From: DASQDN01 sp963833675
GTDB taxonomy: Bacteria > Acidobacteriota > Terriglobia > Bryobacterales > Bryobacteraceae
Direction: 5' to 3'
Assembly: GCA_963833675.1 (NCBI GenBank)
Contig: CAWHYW010000038.1
Location: 1-64,000 of the forward strand
DNA: 64,000 nt
Part shown: positions 1 through 9,486 of the stretch, one piece after another
Layout: each line of letters opens with the position of its first letter
Position numbering within the stretch: position 1 is the first letter of the stretch
The notes under the pieces: generated by a model
The model's database searches: none
The model's input: the letters and a program-made list of their open reading frames with translations, nothing else
What the model was told of the DNA's origin: nothing
Made by a program: the position numbers and the translations under genes

Positions 1-1358
1 TACGCCCCCGGCGGATTGGTTACCATCCTCGTCGCGGTGAGTGCCGCCTTCGGTTTTGCTCGCTCGATTGCAGGCGGAGTAGCAGTTGCAGTCTCATCGG
101 TCGCCGCTGGCGGCTTGTCTGCTGGCGTCGACTCCTTCGGCGGCTCGACTGTTGCAGGGTTGGTTTCGGTAGGCATCGAGCTCGGCTTCGGCGCGCGTAC
201 CTCGGCCGTCTCGTCTTTCACAACGTTCTGCTCGGTTGCATCATGGCTATCTTCCATGAAATGGAGAGTTCCGAAAATCGCCGCAATAATCATTGCCGCG
301 CTTACGATCATCACAACGAGAGCACGCGCCCACCGCAACAACAAGGGCGTTTCTGTCCGAGTCTCCACGGGCGGATTCAAAATCCCCGGGGCCATCGGGC
401 GAATCTCGAGTATTGGTTTGACTGGCTGGCTCGCCTGCCGGCCATCAGATACGCTTTCGGCCGCCGGCATAGTTGGCAGACTTTGGAGACTTCCGATCGG
501 AATCGGTTTCCATTTCTTGCTGGAGCGGCACGCGTTTTCGATAGCGCATACAAAGTCGCTGCAGGTCGGATACCGATCTGCAGGGTTTTTGGCCAACGCG
601 CGCCTCAAGACGGTGTCTACCGGCCAATCGAGCGTTGGGTTCAATCTATGAACATGTGCGGGTTCTTCCTGAACGATCTTGAAGGCCAGCGATGGAATCG
701 AATCGGCGGTGAACGGCCTTTCACCTGTCAGCAGTTCGTAAGTGATGACGGCAAGCGAAAACTGGTCCGATCGACCATCCACAGCCTGCCCCTGAATCTG
801 CTCAGGCGACATATAATTCGGTGTGCCGACCATCGACCCTGCCTGGGTCATCTGATGCGACTGTATGCGAGCGACGCCGAAGTCAGTCACTTTTGCAACC
901 GTACGCTCATGGATCATGATGTTCGCAGGCTTGATATCGCGATGGACGATGCCGCGTTTGTGGGCATAGTCCAAGGCTGCCGCCGTCTGCGCCAGGATGT
1001 CCAGGACCAACCGCCCGTCGGGCGGATCATCTACGGCCATCCGCTCCAGCGTAGGGCCGTCGACAAACTCCATCGAAATGTACGCCAGCCCTTCCTGCTC
1101 GCCCACATCGTAGATGGTCACAATGCCGGGATGCGAAAGGATACCGGCGGATTGTGCCTCGCGCATCAGTCTGTCTCGAAGTTTGGCGTGTTCGGAGGAA
1201 TCCGCTAAATCACCCAGGCGGATCATTTTGATCGCGACGATTCGCCCGATCGCGGGATCCTGCGCGCGATAGACGACGCCCATAGCGCCGCGGCCGACCT
1301 CACTCAGAATTTTGTACCGGCCTATCTGATCCATGAGCGCAGCGTCAAAAGCCATCAT
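1..1358 (-). CDS. Serine/threonine protein kinase, membrane anchored, C-terminus outside window
   Basis: Eukaryotic-type (PknB-like) kinase that phosphorylates Ser/Thr of unknown targets at the inner membrane. The minus-strand frame is open to the window edge, so the C-terminus is missing. Visible motifs: glycine loop GRGAMGVV near residue 22, catalytic Lys in VAIKMI, HRDIKPAN, DFG in VTDFGVAR, and GTPNYMSPEQ. A hydrophobic segment rich in Val, Ile and Ala near residues 325-350 is a single membrane helix, followed by a Pro/Glu/Thr/Ala-rich linker ending in TNPPGA at the edge, a sequence often seen just before PEGA domains (inference). Start may be 1358, 1355 or 1334, all in frame; MDQIGRYKI at 1334 begins the conserved part. 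It lies downstream of the terminator of the TPR gene, so it is probably its own transcription unit. Confidence 0.9.
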   Translation of the reverse strand, partial: MMAFDAALMDQIGRYKILSEVGRGAMGVVYRAQDPAIGRIVAIKMIRLGDLADSSEHAKLRDRLMREAQSAGILSHPGIVTIYDVGEQEGLAYISMEFVDGPTLERMAVDDPPDGRLVLDILAQTAAALDYAHKRGIVHRDIKPANIMIHERTVAKVTDFGVARIQSHQMTQAGSMVGTPNYMSPEQIQGQAVDGRSDQFSLAVITYELLTGERPFTADSIPSLAFKIVQEEPAHVHRLNPTLDWPVDTVLRRALAKNPADRYPTCSDFVCAIENACRSSKKWKPIPIGSLQSLPTMPAAESVSDGRQASQPVKPILEIRPMAPGILNPPVETRTETPLLLRWARALVVMIVSAAMIIAAIFGTLHFMEDSHDATEQNVVKDETAEVRAPKPSSMPTETNPATVEPPKESTPADKPPAATDETATATPPAIERAKPKAALTATRMVTNPPGA

Positions 1359-1365
1359 AGCGAAC

Positions 1366-1412
1366 CAAAAAACAAACGAAGCCGCCAGGGAAGTCCCGGC
1401 GGCTTCGTTTGT
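1366..1412 (-). terminator. Rho-independent terminator of the TPR gene
   Basis: A perfect 15-bp inverted repeat (1372-1386 with 1398-1412) plus an inner GGG/CCC pair is followed on the minus strand by a T run. It sits 20 bases past the stop of the TPR lipoprotein gene and separates that operon from the kinase gene. Confidence 0.9.
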
Positions 1413-1431
1413 AAAGAGAAATTGCTCGAGA

Positions 1432-2270
1432 TTACTCGGCCTTGGCCGCTCCTTTTTTGGCTACGCGCTCGGCCTTGATCTTCTTCGTTTCCAGAGCCTT
1501 TTGAACCCAATTGTCGGCTTCCTGGACGTCCGTCTTGTAACCCTCGGGCGTGTCCGCCAAGTCGGCGCGTTCACGAGTCAACAGGTTGATATAGGCCATC
1601 GCATCGTCGTACTCGGGATCGATTTGGAGCGCATGCTTCAGATTATTGATGCCCTCTTCGACGACCGGTCCCCACTTGGCTTTGAGTTCCTCGCGGACTT
1701 TTTTGTCCTTGATCGGCCCTGGATCTTCAGGCTTCATACCAAGCTTCGCGCGCGCGGACATCAACTCGGGGTACCACTTCGCCCAGGTAATGACACCTAA
1801 GCTGTAATACGCTTCCTTGTTGTTCGGTTCCACCTCGCTGAGCTTGGTATACCATTTCTTGGCTTCTTCCAACTGCTCCATCTTCTTTTCGAGCGGCTGG
1901 TTTCCCTGCGCCTGGTTATAGTGCAGAGATGCAAGAGAGCTGATCGCGACAGTACTCTTCGGGTCCTTTTCGAGAACCTTCAGAAACTCCTGCTCGGCAG
2001 CTTTTGCATTTTGCTGGTTTTCTGCGGATTCCGCGCCCAGGTATGTACTGGCTCATATAAGCGGTGGCCAGATACAAGCGGGCCGTCGCGAATTCCGGAT
2101 CCAGTTGGACCGCTTCCTTGAAGTGATCCACTGCCTGCGTGTACTTGGCGGTCTTGAACGCCTGGACACCCTTGTTCAAATGATCGCGCGCGCGTAGCTT
2201 CTCGCAACCCGTCGCAAACAGCACAAGCGCCGCCAGTCCAGCGAGGATGCGATAGATTCGCCTTTTTCAT
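1432..2270 (-). CDS. TPR-repeat lipoprotein (two frameshifts in this sequence)
   Basis: Periplasmic or outer-membrane-facing tetratricopeptide repeat protein. The N-terminus reads as a lipoprotein signal (KRRIYRILAGLAAL..FATGC) once one A is removed from the AAAAA run at 2263-2267. A second +1 error in the CCC run at 2036-2038 joins YIPG to AESAENQQNAKAAEQEF. The reconstructed protein has TPR units such as KGVQAFKTAKYTQAVDHFKE and a C-terminal half with EEAKKWYTKLSEVEPNNKEA and NNLKHALQIDPEYDDAMAY. It ends the ExbB/ExbD/TonB cluster and is followed by a strong terminator. Role is inferred only from context: an accessory protein-protein scaffold of that energy-transduction set. Confidence 0.75.
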
Positions 2271-2274
2271 TCGG

Positions 2275-2698
2275 CTATTCACCAGCCTCCATTTTCGCGG
2301 TCATCAGCCCGATTTTGTCGATGCCCGCGCCTTTGGCGATATCGATTGCCCTGGCTACGTCCCTGAATTCCAGTGACGGATCACCCTTTACGAAAACAAC
2401 CTTTTCGGCTCGTGTCTTGAAGACATCCATCAGACGATCGCCAAGGCGAGTCTCGTCCGTCGGCTCCGTATTCAACATCATCTTCTTGTCTTTGTCGATG
2501 ATAATGACCACAGTACGGTCTACCGATTGTGGTTGCTGCGGATTCGGATTGGGTTGGGGCACCAACGCATCCAGTCCCTTGGGCGTGAGCGGTGTGATCA
2601 CCATGAAGATGATGAGAAGCACCAGCAGCACGTCAATCAAGGGAGTGACGTTGATGTCGGACTGCGGCCCCTTTGCTACCGCCGACTGCCATTGCCAT
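2275..2698 (-). CDS. exbD: ExbD/TolR-type biopolymer transport protein (second copy; one frameshift)
   Basis: Single-span proton-channel subunit of a TonB- or Tol-type motor. The translated core reads IDVLLVLLIIFMVITPLTPKG, including the conserved membrane Asp, then a periplasmic domain ending in KIGLMTAKMEAGE. The true N-terminus (MAMAVGGSKG, then SDINVTPLID) is separated by one extra G in the GGGG run near 2670, so the gene should start at 2698 rather than at the internal Met. It is preceded by another exbD with only 13 bases between them. The periplasmic part has a proline/glutamine stretch (PQPNPNPQQPQ). Whether it serves TonB-dependent uptake or another motor cannot be told from sequence. 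Confidence 0.85.
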
Positions 2699-2711
2699 AG
2701 TAATTACTCCT

Positions 2712-3195
2712 TTAATTCAACCTGACGCTCTCAACTATCTGAACACCGGCCGGCGGTGCTGCGGCTGGCGGCTTGCCCTTTTCCTGCTGAATCTCTTCTG
2801 TCAACAAACCGAGTTGGTCTACGCCGGCGGCTCGAAGATTATCTACCACTTCCACGACTCGCTCATAACGAGCGCGCGCGTCTGCCCGCAGGTAGACAGT
2901 CTTATCAAGTTTGTTGGTGAGCAAATCCTTCACCTTGGCAGGAAGTTGATCCGGAGCCATCTGGTCTGTACCAAGATAGGTCCGTCCATCGCGGCTGATC
3001 GCAACCAGAACCGCATCTTCTTTATCGGCCGCCTGCATCGTGGAGGGATTCTTCGTCTTCGCCATCTCCACCGAGATGCCCTTCGACAACATCGGCGTGA
3101 TAACGATGAAGATGATCAACAGCACGAGCATAACGTCGACCATCGGCGTAACGTTAATATCTGCTACCGGGTCGGCATGCTTTCTTTTTCTCCAT
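2712..3195 (-). CDS. exbD: ExbD/TolR-type biopolymer transport protein (first copy; one frameshift)
   Basis: Membrane subunit that forms the ion path with ExbB. The core is DINVTPMVDVMLVLLIIF, with the conserved Asp in the helix, followed by a periplasmic domain containing TVYLRADARARYERVVEVVD, typical of ExbD/TolR. The N-terminal MEK..KHADPVADINVTP reads through if one A is dropped from the AAAAA run at 3185-3189; a GAGGA ribosome site precedes the ATG at 3195. The C-terminal tail is Pro/Ala rich. It follows exbB after a GC-rich hairpin. Two ExbD paralogues beside one ExbB is common in Acidobacteria and Bacteroidetes. Confidence 0.87.
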
Positions 3196-3229
3196 CTGAA
3201 TGTCCTCTCGTCGAACTGCGGGGCGATAA

Positions 3230-3257
3230 CCGGCGCCTTCTGATCGGAAGGCGCCGG
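3230..3257 (-). promoter_or_regulatory. Intercistronic hairpin between exbB and exbD
   Basis: A perfect 11-bp inverted repeat (CCGGCGCCTTC with GAAGGCGCCGG, 6-base loop) lies in the 95-base gap between the exbB stop and the exbD start. There is no T run after it on the minus strand, so it is more likely an mRNA processing or stability element than a full terminator. Function is inferred. Confidence 0.5.
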
Positions 3258-3290
3258 AATTCAACTCGCAACAGTTCTATTAACCAACAA

Positions 3291-4028
3291 CTACGCTTTG
3301 CGGGCGGCGCGTTGCGTGCGCTTGATGAAGTAATCAATCAGCTCCGAGCTGGAGTTGCCCATCTCCACGTCGAAAGCTTCGAGCTTCGAGTTGAAGTAGT
3401 TAAACATCCAGACTGCGGGGACGGCCACGAACAGACCGACAGCCGTCGTAACAAGCGCTTCCGAAATACCGGCAGAAACGGCGCCGAGACCGGCCGACTT
3501 TTCACTGGCGATTCCGCGGAACGCGTTGATGATACCAACAACCGTGCCGAACAAACCGACGAACGGAGCCGTGGAACCGATTGTCGCGAGACTGCTGACG
3601 CCGCGTTTCAGCTCAGCGTGAACGATGGCTTCCGAACGGTCGAGAGCGCGCTTCGATGCCTCGATCTCTTCACCGGGAAGATCGCCTTCCTGGTGCGCCC
3701 GGAATTCCTGAAGGCCTGCCACCACAACCTTGGCCAAGTGGCTCTTCTTGTAACGATCCGCAATTTTGATGGCTTCGTCCAGCTTGCCTTCCCGCAATGC
3801 GCCGGCCACGGCCGGAGCAAATTGCCGGGATTGACCACGAGCAGCGTTGAACGCGATGAATCGATCGATCATCACGCCTATCGACCACGCCGACATGATG
3901 AACATGACGATGACGACCGATTTACCGAGCACAGTCATCTGGTTCCACATCGAAAGCGGGTCAAAGCCTACCGAGCCGCCGCCTTCCTGAAGGAGCATCA
4001 GGGCCCATACCTGTACATTAAGCAACAT
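3291..4028 (-). CDS. exbB: ExbB/TolQ/MotA-type proton channel protein
   Basis: Inner-membrane channel subunit that turns proton flow into work on TonB through ExbD. The 245-residue frame is intact. It has an N-terminal helix (SVVIVMFIMSAWSIGVMIDRF), a cytoplasmic loop, and the conserved C-terminal pair of helices with STAPFVGLFGTVVGIINAFRGI and ISEALVTTAVGLFVAVPAVW, hallmarks of TolQ/ExbB. The N-terminus has a short extra segment (MLLNVQVWALMLLQEGGG) before the usual start. It lies between tonB (62 bases upstream) and exbD, in the order tonB-exbB-exbD-exbD-TPR. Confidence 0.95.
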   Translation of the reverse strand: MLLNVQVWALMLLQEGGGSVGFDPLSMWNQMTVLGKSVVIVMFIMSAWSIGVMIDRFIAFNAARGQSRQFAPAVAGALREGKLDEAIKIADRYKKSHLAKVVVAGLQEFRAHQEGDLPGEEIEASKRALDRSEAIVHAELKRGVSSLATIGSTAPFVGLFGTVVGIINAFRGIASEKSAGLGAVSAGISEALVTTAVGLFVAVPAVWMFNYFNSKLEAFDVEMGNSSSELIDYFIKRTQRAARKA

Positions 4029-4090
4029 TGGTGTGTTTTTCTCCTGCGAGTTGAATTAAAGGTAACTAAATTCCACTTCCCGCTGCGCCG

Positions 4091-4844
4091 CTACTGGCTC
4101 AGCGTGAAGTTCACGTCGATCTGCGTTACGACCTCTACCGGCTCACCGTTGAGCAACGTGGGCTGGTAGACCCATTGCCGAACCGCCTCAGTTGCCGCCG
4201 GCACCAACAATGGGTGACCACTCGCCAAAGTGAGGTTCTGAATGGTGCCGTCACGTCCGATGACGGCATTGAATCGAACGGTTCCTTGAATACGAGCCTG
4301 CTTCGCCAAAGGCGGATAGACAGGTTTCGGCTGACGAATCAGTTTCGCGCTCTGAACGTTTCCGCCAACGCGAATACTCTTCGGCGTGACCGGCTTCGGC
4401 GCTTCCTTCACCGGTGGAGGTGGCGGAGCGGCCGACGGAACGGAGCCAATGATACCACCTATGACGCCGCCCGGAGCGCCGCCGGGTACGCCACCCGGAA
4501 CGCCGCCGACGACGCCGGCGCTAACCGGAGGAATATCCTCCTCCTTGATCATCGCGATGTCTTTCGGAATCTGCTTCGGAGCGGTGAGCCTGCCGGCATC
4601 GAACTGACGCGGAATCACCTTGACCACCTTCACCGGCGCCGCCGCAGGCGGCGGAGGAGGAGGCGGCGGTGGAGGAGGCGCCACCAGGAAGCCTGTAAGC
4701 TGAGTCTTGGGAAGAGTTTCCGTAGTAGATTAACGGAATCAGAATGCCTACGATAACGAGGCTGCATTGAATCAGGAAGGAGACAAATACCGACGACGCC
4801 TTGCGTGTTGTATTTGCGCCTTCGACGAAGGTTTGTTCGAACAT
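4091..4844 (-). CDS. tonB: TonB-like energy transducer (one frameshift)
   Basis: Carries energy from ExbB/ExbD to outer-membrane receptors. The N-terminus has a cytoplasmic lead, a membrane helix (VFVSFLIQCSLVIVGILIPLIYY) and then a long periplasmic linker: about a dozen prolines after LTGFLVA, a glycine/proline/valine section (GGVPGGVPGGAPGGV) and a second proline run. The C-terminal domain, residues from about 160 on, contains the TonB_C signature KPVYPPLAKQARIQGTVRFNAVIG and VRQWVYQPTLLNGEPV. One extra G near 4727 splits the helix from the linker; with it removed the frame continues from YY to ETLPKTQL. It is the first gene of the tonB-exbB-exbD-exbD group. Confidence 0.9.
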
Positions 4845-4912
4845 GATTAACCACCCTTTCCGCCGCGCCGCCCCACAGCGTTCCTCGGCGCGGATTCGAA
4901 ATCACCAGAAAA

Positions 4913-6133
4913 TCATTTCGTACTCTTGGCCGGCGTCCGGCCACGAGTTGCGGCAGCTACAGGAGCTGCGCTCGCCCTGCTCTTCTTCCGGCTCTCAAGC
5001 CAATCCCGCCCCGCAATCAGAATCGGGCTGGCGATAAACACAGACGAGTAGGTTCCAATAATAATACCGATCACGAGCGCGAGTGAAAAACCGCGCAAAA
5101 CCGGCCCGCCAAACAGCAACAGCGACAGAGCCGTGAGAAACGTCAGACCCGAAGTCAAAACGGTTCGGCTCAATGTCTGATTGATGCTCGCGTTCACCAG
5201 TTCATCAAACCCGGAGCGCTTGCTCCCCTTCAGGTTTTCTCGAATTCGATCAAACACCACGATCGTATCGTTCATCGAGTAACCTACCAGCGTGAGCAAC
5301 GCTGCTACCACCGTCAGCGTGATCTCCTCGTTCAACAACGAGAATACACCGAGGGTAATGATTGTATCGTGAAAAACCGCATGCACCGCTGCCACGCCGT
5401 ATATCAACTCGAAACGGAACGCAATATAGATCAGCATTCCAGCCAACGCAGCCAAGCACCACGTAAATCGCCTGACGTCGCAACTCCGAGCCCATCTTGG
5501 GCCCAACGATCTCGATATTACGAATCGAGTACGGAGCCGAGATAAGCCTCCTGCTTCAGCACCGAAAGCACCTGAGGAGTCACACCTTGCACTCCCTGCA
5601 ACTCATCGAGGCTCCGCAAAATTCCTGACCTCGGAGGCGAATCGCGAAATGTCTTTATGTTAGTTCGCCAAATCCTGCAACTGCTGCTCAGATAGCGATA
5701 CATTGGCGTTCTGCAACGGACCCCGCAGACGGTCAACAAGCGCCTGGACACCTGAGTTGTTAAGGTCCAGCTTGCCGGTTTCCTTATGACCGAAAGTACT
5801 GGCGAGCGTGTCAATGATAGCAGCCCGACCCCTCTCCTGTTCGCGATCGTCGCGCAGATCCGTACCGATGATCACCTCGTTCTGCCCGGTCATCTCCTGA
5901 ACTTCAGGAACCCCGCCCAACTTGGTGCCCAATGCAGAGCGAAGGCGTTCCACCGGCGGCTTGTCCGCAAACTTCACGTACACCAGAGTGCCGCCTCGGA
6001 AATCGATACCGTATTTTGGTCCGCCCTTGGCAATCAGGCTGCCGATACCCGCGACCGTCAACACCAACGATACGATGATGAATGGCCACTTCTTGCCGAG
6101 GAAGTCGAAATTCGTGTTCTTGAATAACTCCAT
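4913..6133 (-). CDS. secF: Protein translocase subunit SecF (several frameshifts)
   Basis: RND-family partner of SecD that helps drive preprotein export after SecYEG. The start MELFKNTNFDFLGKKWPF, the first helix and the conserved YGIDFRGGTLVYVKF are in one frame; the middle (QGVTPQVLSVLKQEAYLGS, then SIRNIEIVGPKMGSELRRQA) and the C-terminal membrane part (LALVGYSMNDTIVVFDRIREN-type motif seen here as LVGYSMNDTIVVFDRIREN, and LTFLTALSLLLFGG) are in others. Breaks lie near 5657, 5525 and 5458. The C-tail is Lys/Arg/Ala rich. It follows secD by about 130 bases. Loss of this gene would be very costly, so the breaks are taken as sequence errors. Confidence 0.88.
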
Positions 6134-6267
6134 GAATCTGATCTTTCCGGCATCTACAGCATTTAGACACCGGCCTTGGGTGATGAGTTCCCACCTATTT
6201 TTTTCTTGTATTTAGGATCTTCGGCGACACGGCATCCATACCGGTACTAACTCGTGATCCCAGAGTA

Positions 6268-7881
6268 CTAAATGCTTAGGGTAGTGAGCTGGCGCTTGCC
6301 AGATGTCTCCCAATCAAAAATAAACTTCGATACGAACACCGCCGTAAACACGTTGGCAATCAAGCCGATCACGAGTGTCACGGCGAAACCCTTTTACCGG
6401 ACCCGTTCCGAATAAGAAAAGGAACAAACAGGACACCACCGTGGTGATGTGGGTATCGAGGATCGTCACAAACGCTTTACCGAAACCTGTTTCGATCGCA
6501 GCAACTACGCCCTTTCCGTGCCGCAACTCTTCACGAATGCGCTCGAAGATCAGGACGTTACTGTCCACAGCCATACCTATGGTCAGAATGACACCGGCAA
6601 TACCGGGCAACGTTAACACCCCGCCAAAGTAGGCGAGAGCTGCAATCAAAATGAGAGCGTTCAGAATCAACGCAAGCGTCGCGTTGATTCCGGCCCGTTG
6701 TAATAGACCAACATGACCAGCACGACCGCGCCCACGCCTACGATGCCGGCCAGAAAACCCTGGCGAATGGAATCGGCGCCCAACGATGGCCCGACAGTGC
6801 TCTCCTGCAGATATACGAGGCTGGCCGGTAAAGAACCCGCCTTCAACACCAGGGCCGTATCGCTCGCGTCCTGCTGCGATCCCATGTTCTCGATCGTTCC
6901 CGTATCTCCGATCTTACTGTTGATCGTCGGAGCCAATCTCCATTGGTTGTCCAAAACGATAGCCAGCCTGTTGCCGACATTGGCCTCAGTGTATCGCTCA
7001 AAGCGCTTTCCGGCATCCTGGGTCAAAACGAACTTGGTTTCCCATCCGCCTGTCTGACTTTGCATAGGCGACGCATCCCGCAGATCGGACCCGCGAACTA
7101 CCGGTGTGCGGGTTACCAGGAGCCATCCGCTATTCGACTCGTTCCGTCCAGCGCCTTTGATCAATTTCGTGTTGAGAGGCAAGATGCCGCCGTGCTTAGC
7201 GCGGGCTTCTTCTTCCGAGGAGAACGGGCCATCTTTCACCTCGTAAAGCTCGAGTACCGCCGCGGTCTGCAGAATCTGTTTGATCCGGGCAGGGTCGTCC
7301 ACGCCGGGCAACTGGACTAAGATCTCTCCCTCGCCTTCCTGGCGGCCCCTCGGGACAACCGCTGATTCGGCTAAGCCAAGTCCATTCACGCGGGTCTCAA
7401 TTGTGTTGATGGTGCGCTGCACCGTCCTTCGGCGAAGGTCGATCGCCTCCGTAGGCTTCATCGTGAGCGTGTAATCCGAACCGGAGGAAGACATGTTCCA
7501 CGCCGGCGCACGATCGGTCACAATCTGCCGCAGCGTTCCCGCCTTCTCGGGAGGCACGCCGCGGATATTGATCGCTACGCGATCGGCTTCTTCGAGCGTT
7601 TTAGGCTCGGTATTGTCGATTGAGGTGTAGGTGACCCCCTGCTTCGACAACTCGTCCTTGAGATGTTCGACAATTTGCTGCGCCTCGGCAACAAAGGCGT
7701 CCTGCGCCTGAACCTGGAGGACAAGATGGCTGCCGCCGCGGAGATCAAGCCCCAACTTGATGTTGTGGTTCCAATTGGCGATCAGTTCTTCCTTCGACTT
7801 CGGGATTCCGATGATCCCATAAATGCAGATCAGAATAACGGCTACGATCACGGCCGCCTTCGTTCTCAAGCTCTTGTCCAT
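6268..7881 (-). CDS. secD: Protein translocase subunit SecD (two frameshifts)
   Basis: Large SecDF component with six membrane helices and a periplasmic domain that uses the proton gradient to pull preproteins across the membrane. The N-terminal 390 residues are clean: first helix AVIVAVILICIYGIIGI, then IKLGLDLRGGSHLVLQV (the D1 motif) and ETRVNGLGLAESAVVPRG. Breaks near 6690 (after MLVYYNG) and near 6395 separate the last helices, which carry GIAGVILTIGMAVDSNVLIFERIREEL. The restored C-terminus ends in WETSGKRQLTTLSI at 6268. Order tgt-yajC-secD-secF is the classic bacterial arrangement. Confidence 0.92.
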
Positions 7882-7946
7882 TCCTACTCCACGGCGATTT
7901 ACATGCGAGTCGAGAGTGCCACGAACCTCGACTGTTCCCGCTACCG

Positions 7947-8267
7947 CTATTTGTCTGAGATGAGGCCCGCCACGGCGCTTCGCGCCACCTGGATCTTTAT
8001 ATTGTCCGGCTTGACTCTCAACACCAGAGTATCATCATCGGAGTTCAAAGAAACCACAGTTCCGATCATCCCGCCTGTCGTTTGTACAACGTTCCCATTC
8101 TGCAGCCCGGCCAGCATTTGGCGTTGCTGTTTTTTTTGACGCTGCATCGGCATAAATAAAAGAAAATAAAAGATCCCGAGGATGAGGATCATTGGTAAAA
8201 ATGCCAGAATCGGATTCGAGGACTGGGAGGTTTGTAACAGCGCGGCGAGGTACACGATGTTGAGCAT
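7947..8267 (-). CDS. yajC: Preprotein translocase subunit YajC
   Basis: Small membrane protein of the SecDF-YajC complex. 106 residues, one N-terminal helix (ILAFLPMILILGIFYFLLF) followed by the conserved PMQRQKKQQRQMLAGLQNG and GGMIGTVVSLN with a basic C-terminal domain. Sits 27 bases after tgt and 65 before secD on the same strand, so it is most likely co-transcribed with them. Intact in this sequence. Confidence 0.96.
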   Translation of the reverse strand: MLNIVYLAALLQTSQSSNPILAFLPMILILGIFYFLLFMPMQRQKKQQRQMLAGLQNGNVVQTTGGMIGTVVSLNSDDDTLVLRVKPDNIKIQVARSAVAGLISDK

Positions 8268-8294
8268 TGATTTGGTACGAATCAGTGCGGGCGG

Positions 8295-9431
8295 TTACTT
8301 ATCTTCCGGCGGAACGGACCTGCGACGGACTGCACTAAGAAACTCAGGAAAACACCCGGATAGAATAGCCTCTCGCATTTGCCGCATCATGTCAAGATAT
8401 CGCCGTAAGTTGTGGATTGTCGAAAGCGTCGAGTAGAGGATCTCGCCGGCCAGGAACAGATGCCGAAGGTAGGCCCGGCTGAATCGATTACAGGTATAGC
8501 AGCCGCAAGCGGGATCGACGGGCCGCGGATCTTCCCTATATTGCGCGTGTTTGATGATGACGCGCCCCTCAGACGTGAATAGATAGCCGTTTCGTGCATT
8601 GCGCGATGGAAGAACACAATCCATCATGTCGACTCCGCGGGAAACGTACTCCGGCAGTTCATCCGGCATGCCGACTCCCATGACGTAGCGCGGCTTCTCG
8701 CGCGGGAGCAACGGGGTTGTGGCTTCGGTGACTTCCTGGCTCAGTTCCCGCGGCTCCCCGACGGAAAGCCCACCGATAGCGTAACCAGGCGCGTCCAACT
8801 CCACCAGTTCCCGCGCACAATCCGCTCTTAAATCCAGGTACATACCGCCCTGCACGATCGGAAACAAGGCGTGCTGCGACTCGATCGGTTTCATTCGCTC
8901 CCGCCAGTGATCTGTTCCCCGCCGAGCCCATCTAATCGTACGGTCCATCGACACTTTGGCGGCATCGCGAGTCGCGGGATAGCCGAGACATTCGTCGAGA
9001 ACCATACAGATATCGCTGCCTAGGGCCAGTTGGACCTCCACAGTCGACTCAGGTGTAAATAGATGAGGCGAGCCGTCGAGATGCGACTGAAACAACACGC
9101 CCTCCTCTGAGATCTTGCGCAGCGAATCAAGGCTAAAGACCTGAAATCCCCCTGAGTCCGTCAGGATCGGTCGCGGCCAGTCCATGAATCGATGCAGACC
9201 CCCGAGCGCGCGCACCGTTTCGTGTCCGGGACGAAGGTATAGATGATAGGTGTTCGAAAGGATAATCGAAGGGCCCACTTCATCCAGCAACTGCTGCGGA
9301 GTAACTCCCTTGACTGTTCCCTGAGTGCCGACCGGCATGAAAGTCGGAGTCGGAATCGTGCCGTGATCTGTGTGGAGCAGGCCCGCCCTTGCGCGGGTTA
9401 TCGGACATTCCACCTTTATTTCGAAGCGCAC
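8295..9431 (-). CDS. tgt: tRNA-guanine transglycosylase
   Basis: Exchanges guanine-34 for preQ1 in tRNAs with GUN anticodons during queuosine synthesis. 378 residues, full length. Seen: FMPVGTQGTVKGVTP near the N-terminus, base-binding DSGGFQVFSL, IVQGGMYLDLR, GGLSVGEP, the nucleophile Asp in MDCVLPSRNARNG, and a zinc site (CGCYTC...H) near the C-terminus. First gene of the tgt-yajC-secD-secF run; divergent from the GH2 gene with a 55-base gap that must hold both promoters. Confidence 0.97.
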   Translation of the reverse strand: MRFEIKVECPITRARAGLLHTDHGTIPTPTFMPVGTQGTVKGVTPQQLLDEVGPSIILSNTYHLYLRPGHETVRALGGLHRFMDWPRPILTDSGGFQVFSLDSLRKISEEGVLFQSHLDGSPHLFTPESTVEVQLALGSDICMVLDECLGYPATRDAAKVSMDRTIRWARRGTDHWRERMKPIESQHALFPIVQGGMYLDLRADCARELVELDAPGYAIGGLSVGEPRELSQEVTEATTPLLPREKPRYVMGVGMPDELPEYVSRGVDMMDCVLPSRNARNGYLFTSEGRVIIKHAQYREDPRPVDPACGCYTCNRFSRAYLRHLFLAGEILYSTLSTIHNLRRYLDMMRQMREAILSGCFPEFLSAVRRRSVPPEDK

Positions 9432-9486
9432 TCACTCCAGCTTAACTGCGCACGCGTCGGAGACCCGTAAGCTAGACTGCTAACAG

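Noticed and set aside
243..1208. Long plus-strand open frame opposite the kinase
   Set aside because: It is the antisense of the kinase codons, with no family features, while the minus strand encodes every kinase motif.
2036..2038. Programmed ribosomal frameshift in the TPR gene
   Set aside because: No slippery heptamer with a downstream structure is seen, and equivalent breaks occur in many unrelated genes nearby.
2673..4169. 498-codon plus-strand open frame over the exbB/exbD genes
   Set aside because: Arg/His-rich composition and codon-complement of ExbB and ExbD; a shadow of the true genes.
4615..4690. GC-rich repeat near the TonB linker as a regulatory repeat
   Set aside because: It encodes the polyproline spacer of TonB, so the low complexity is explained by coding.
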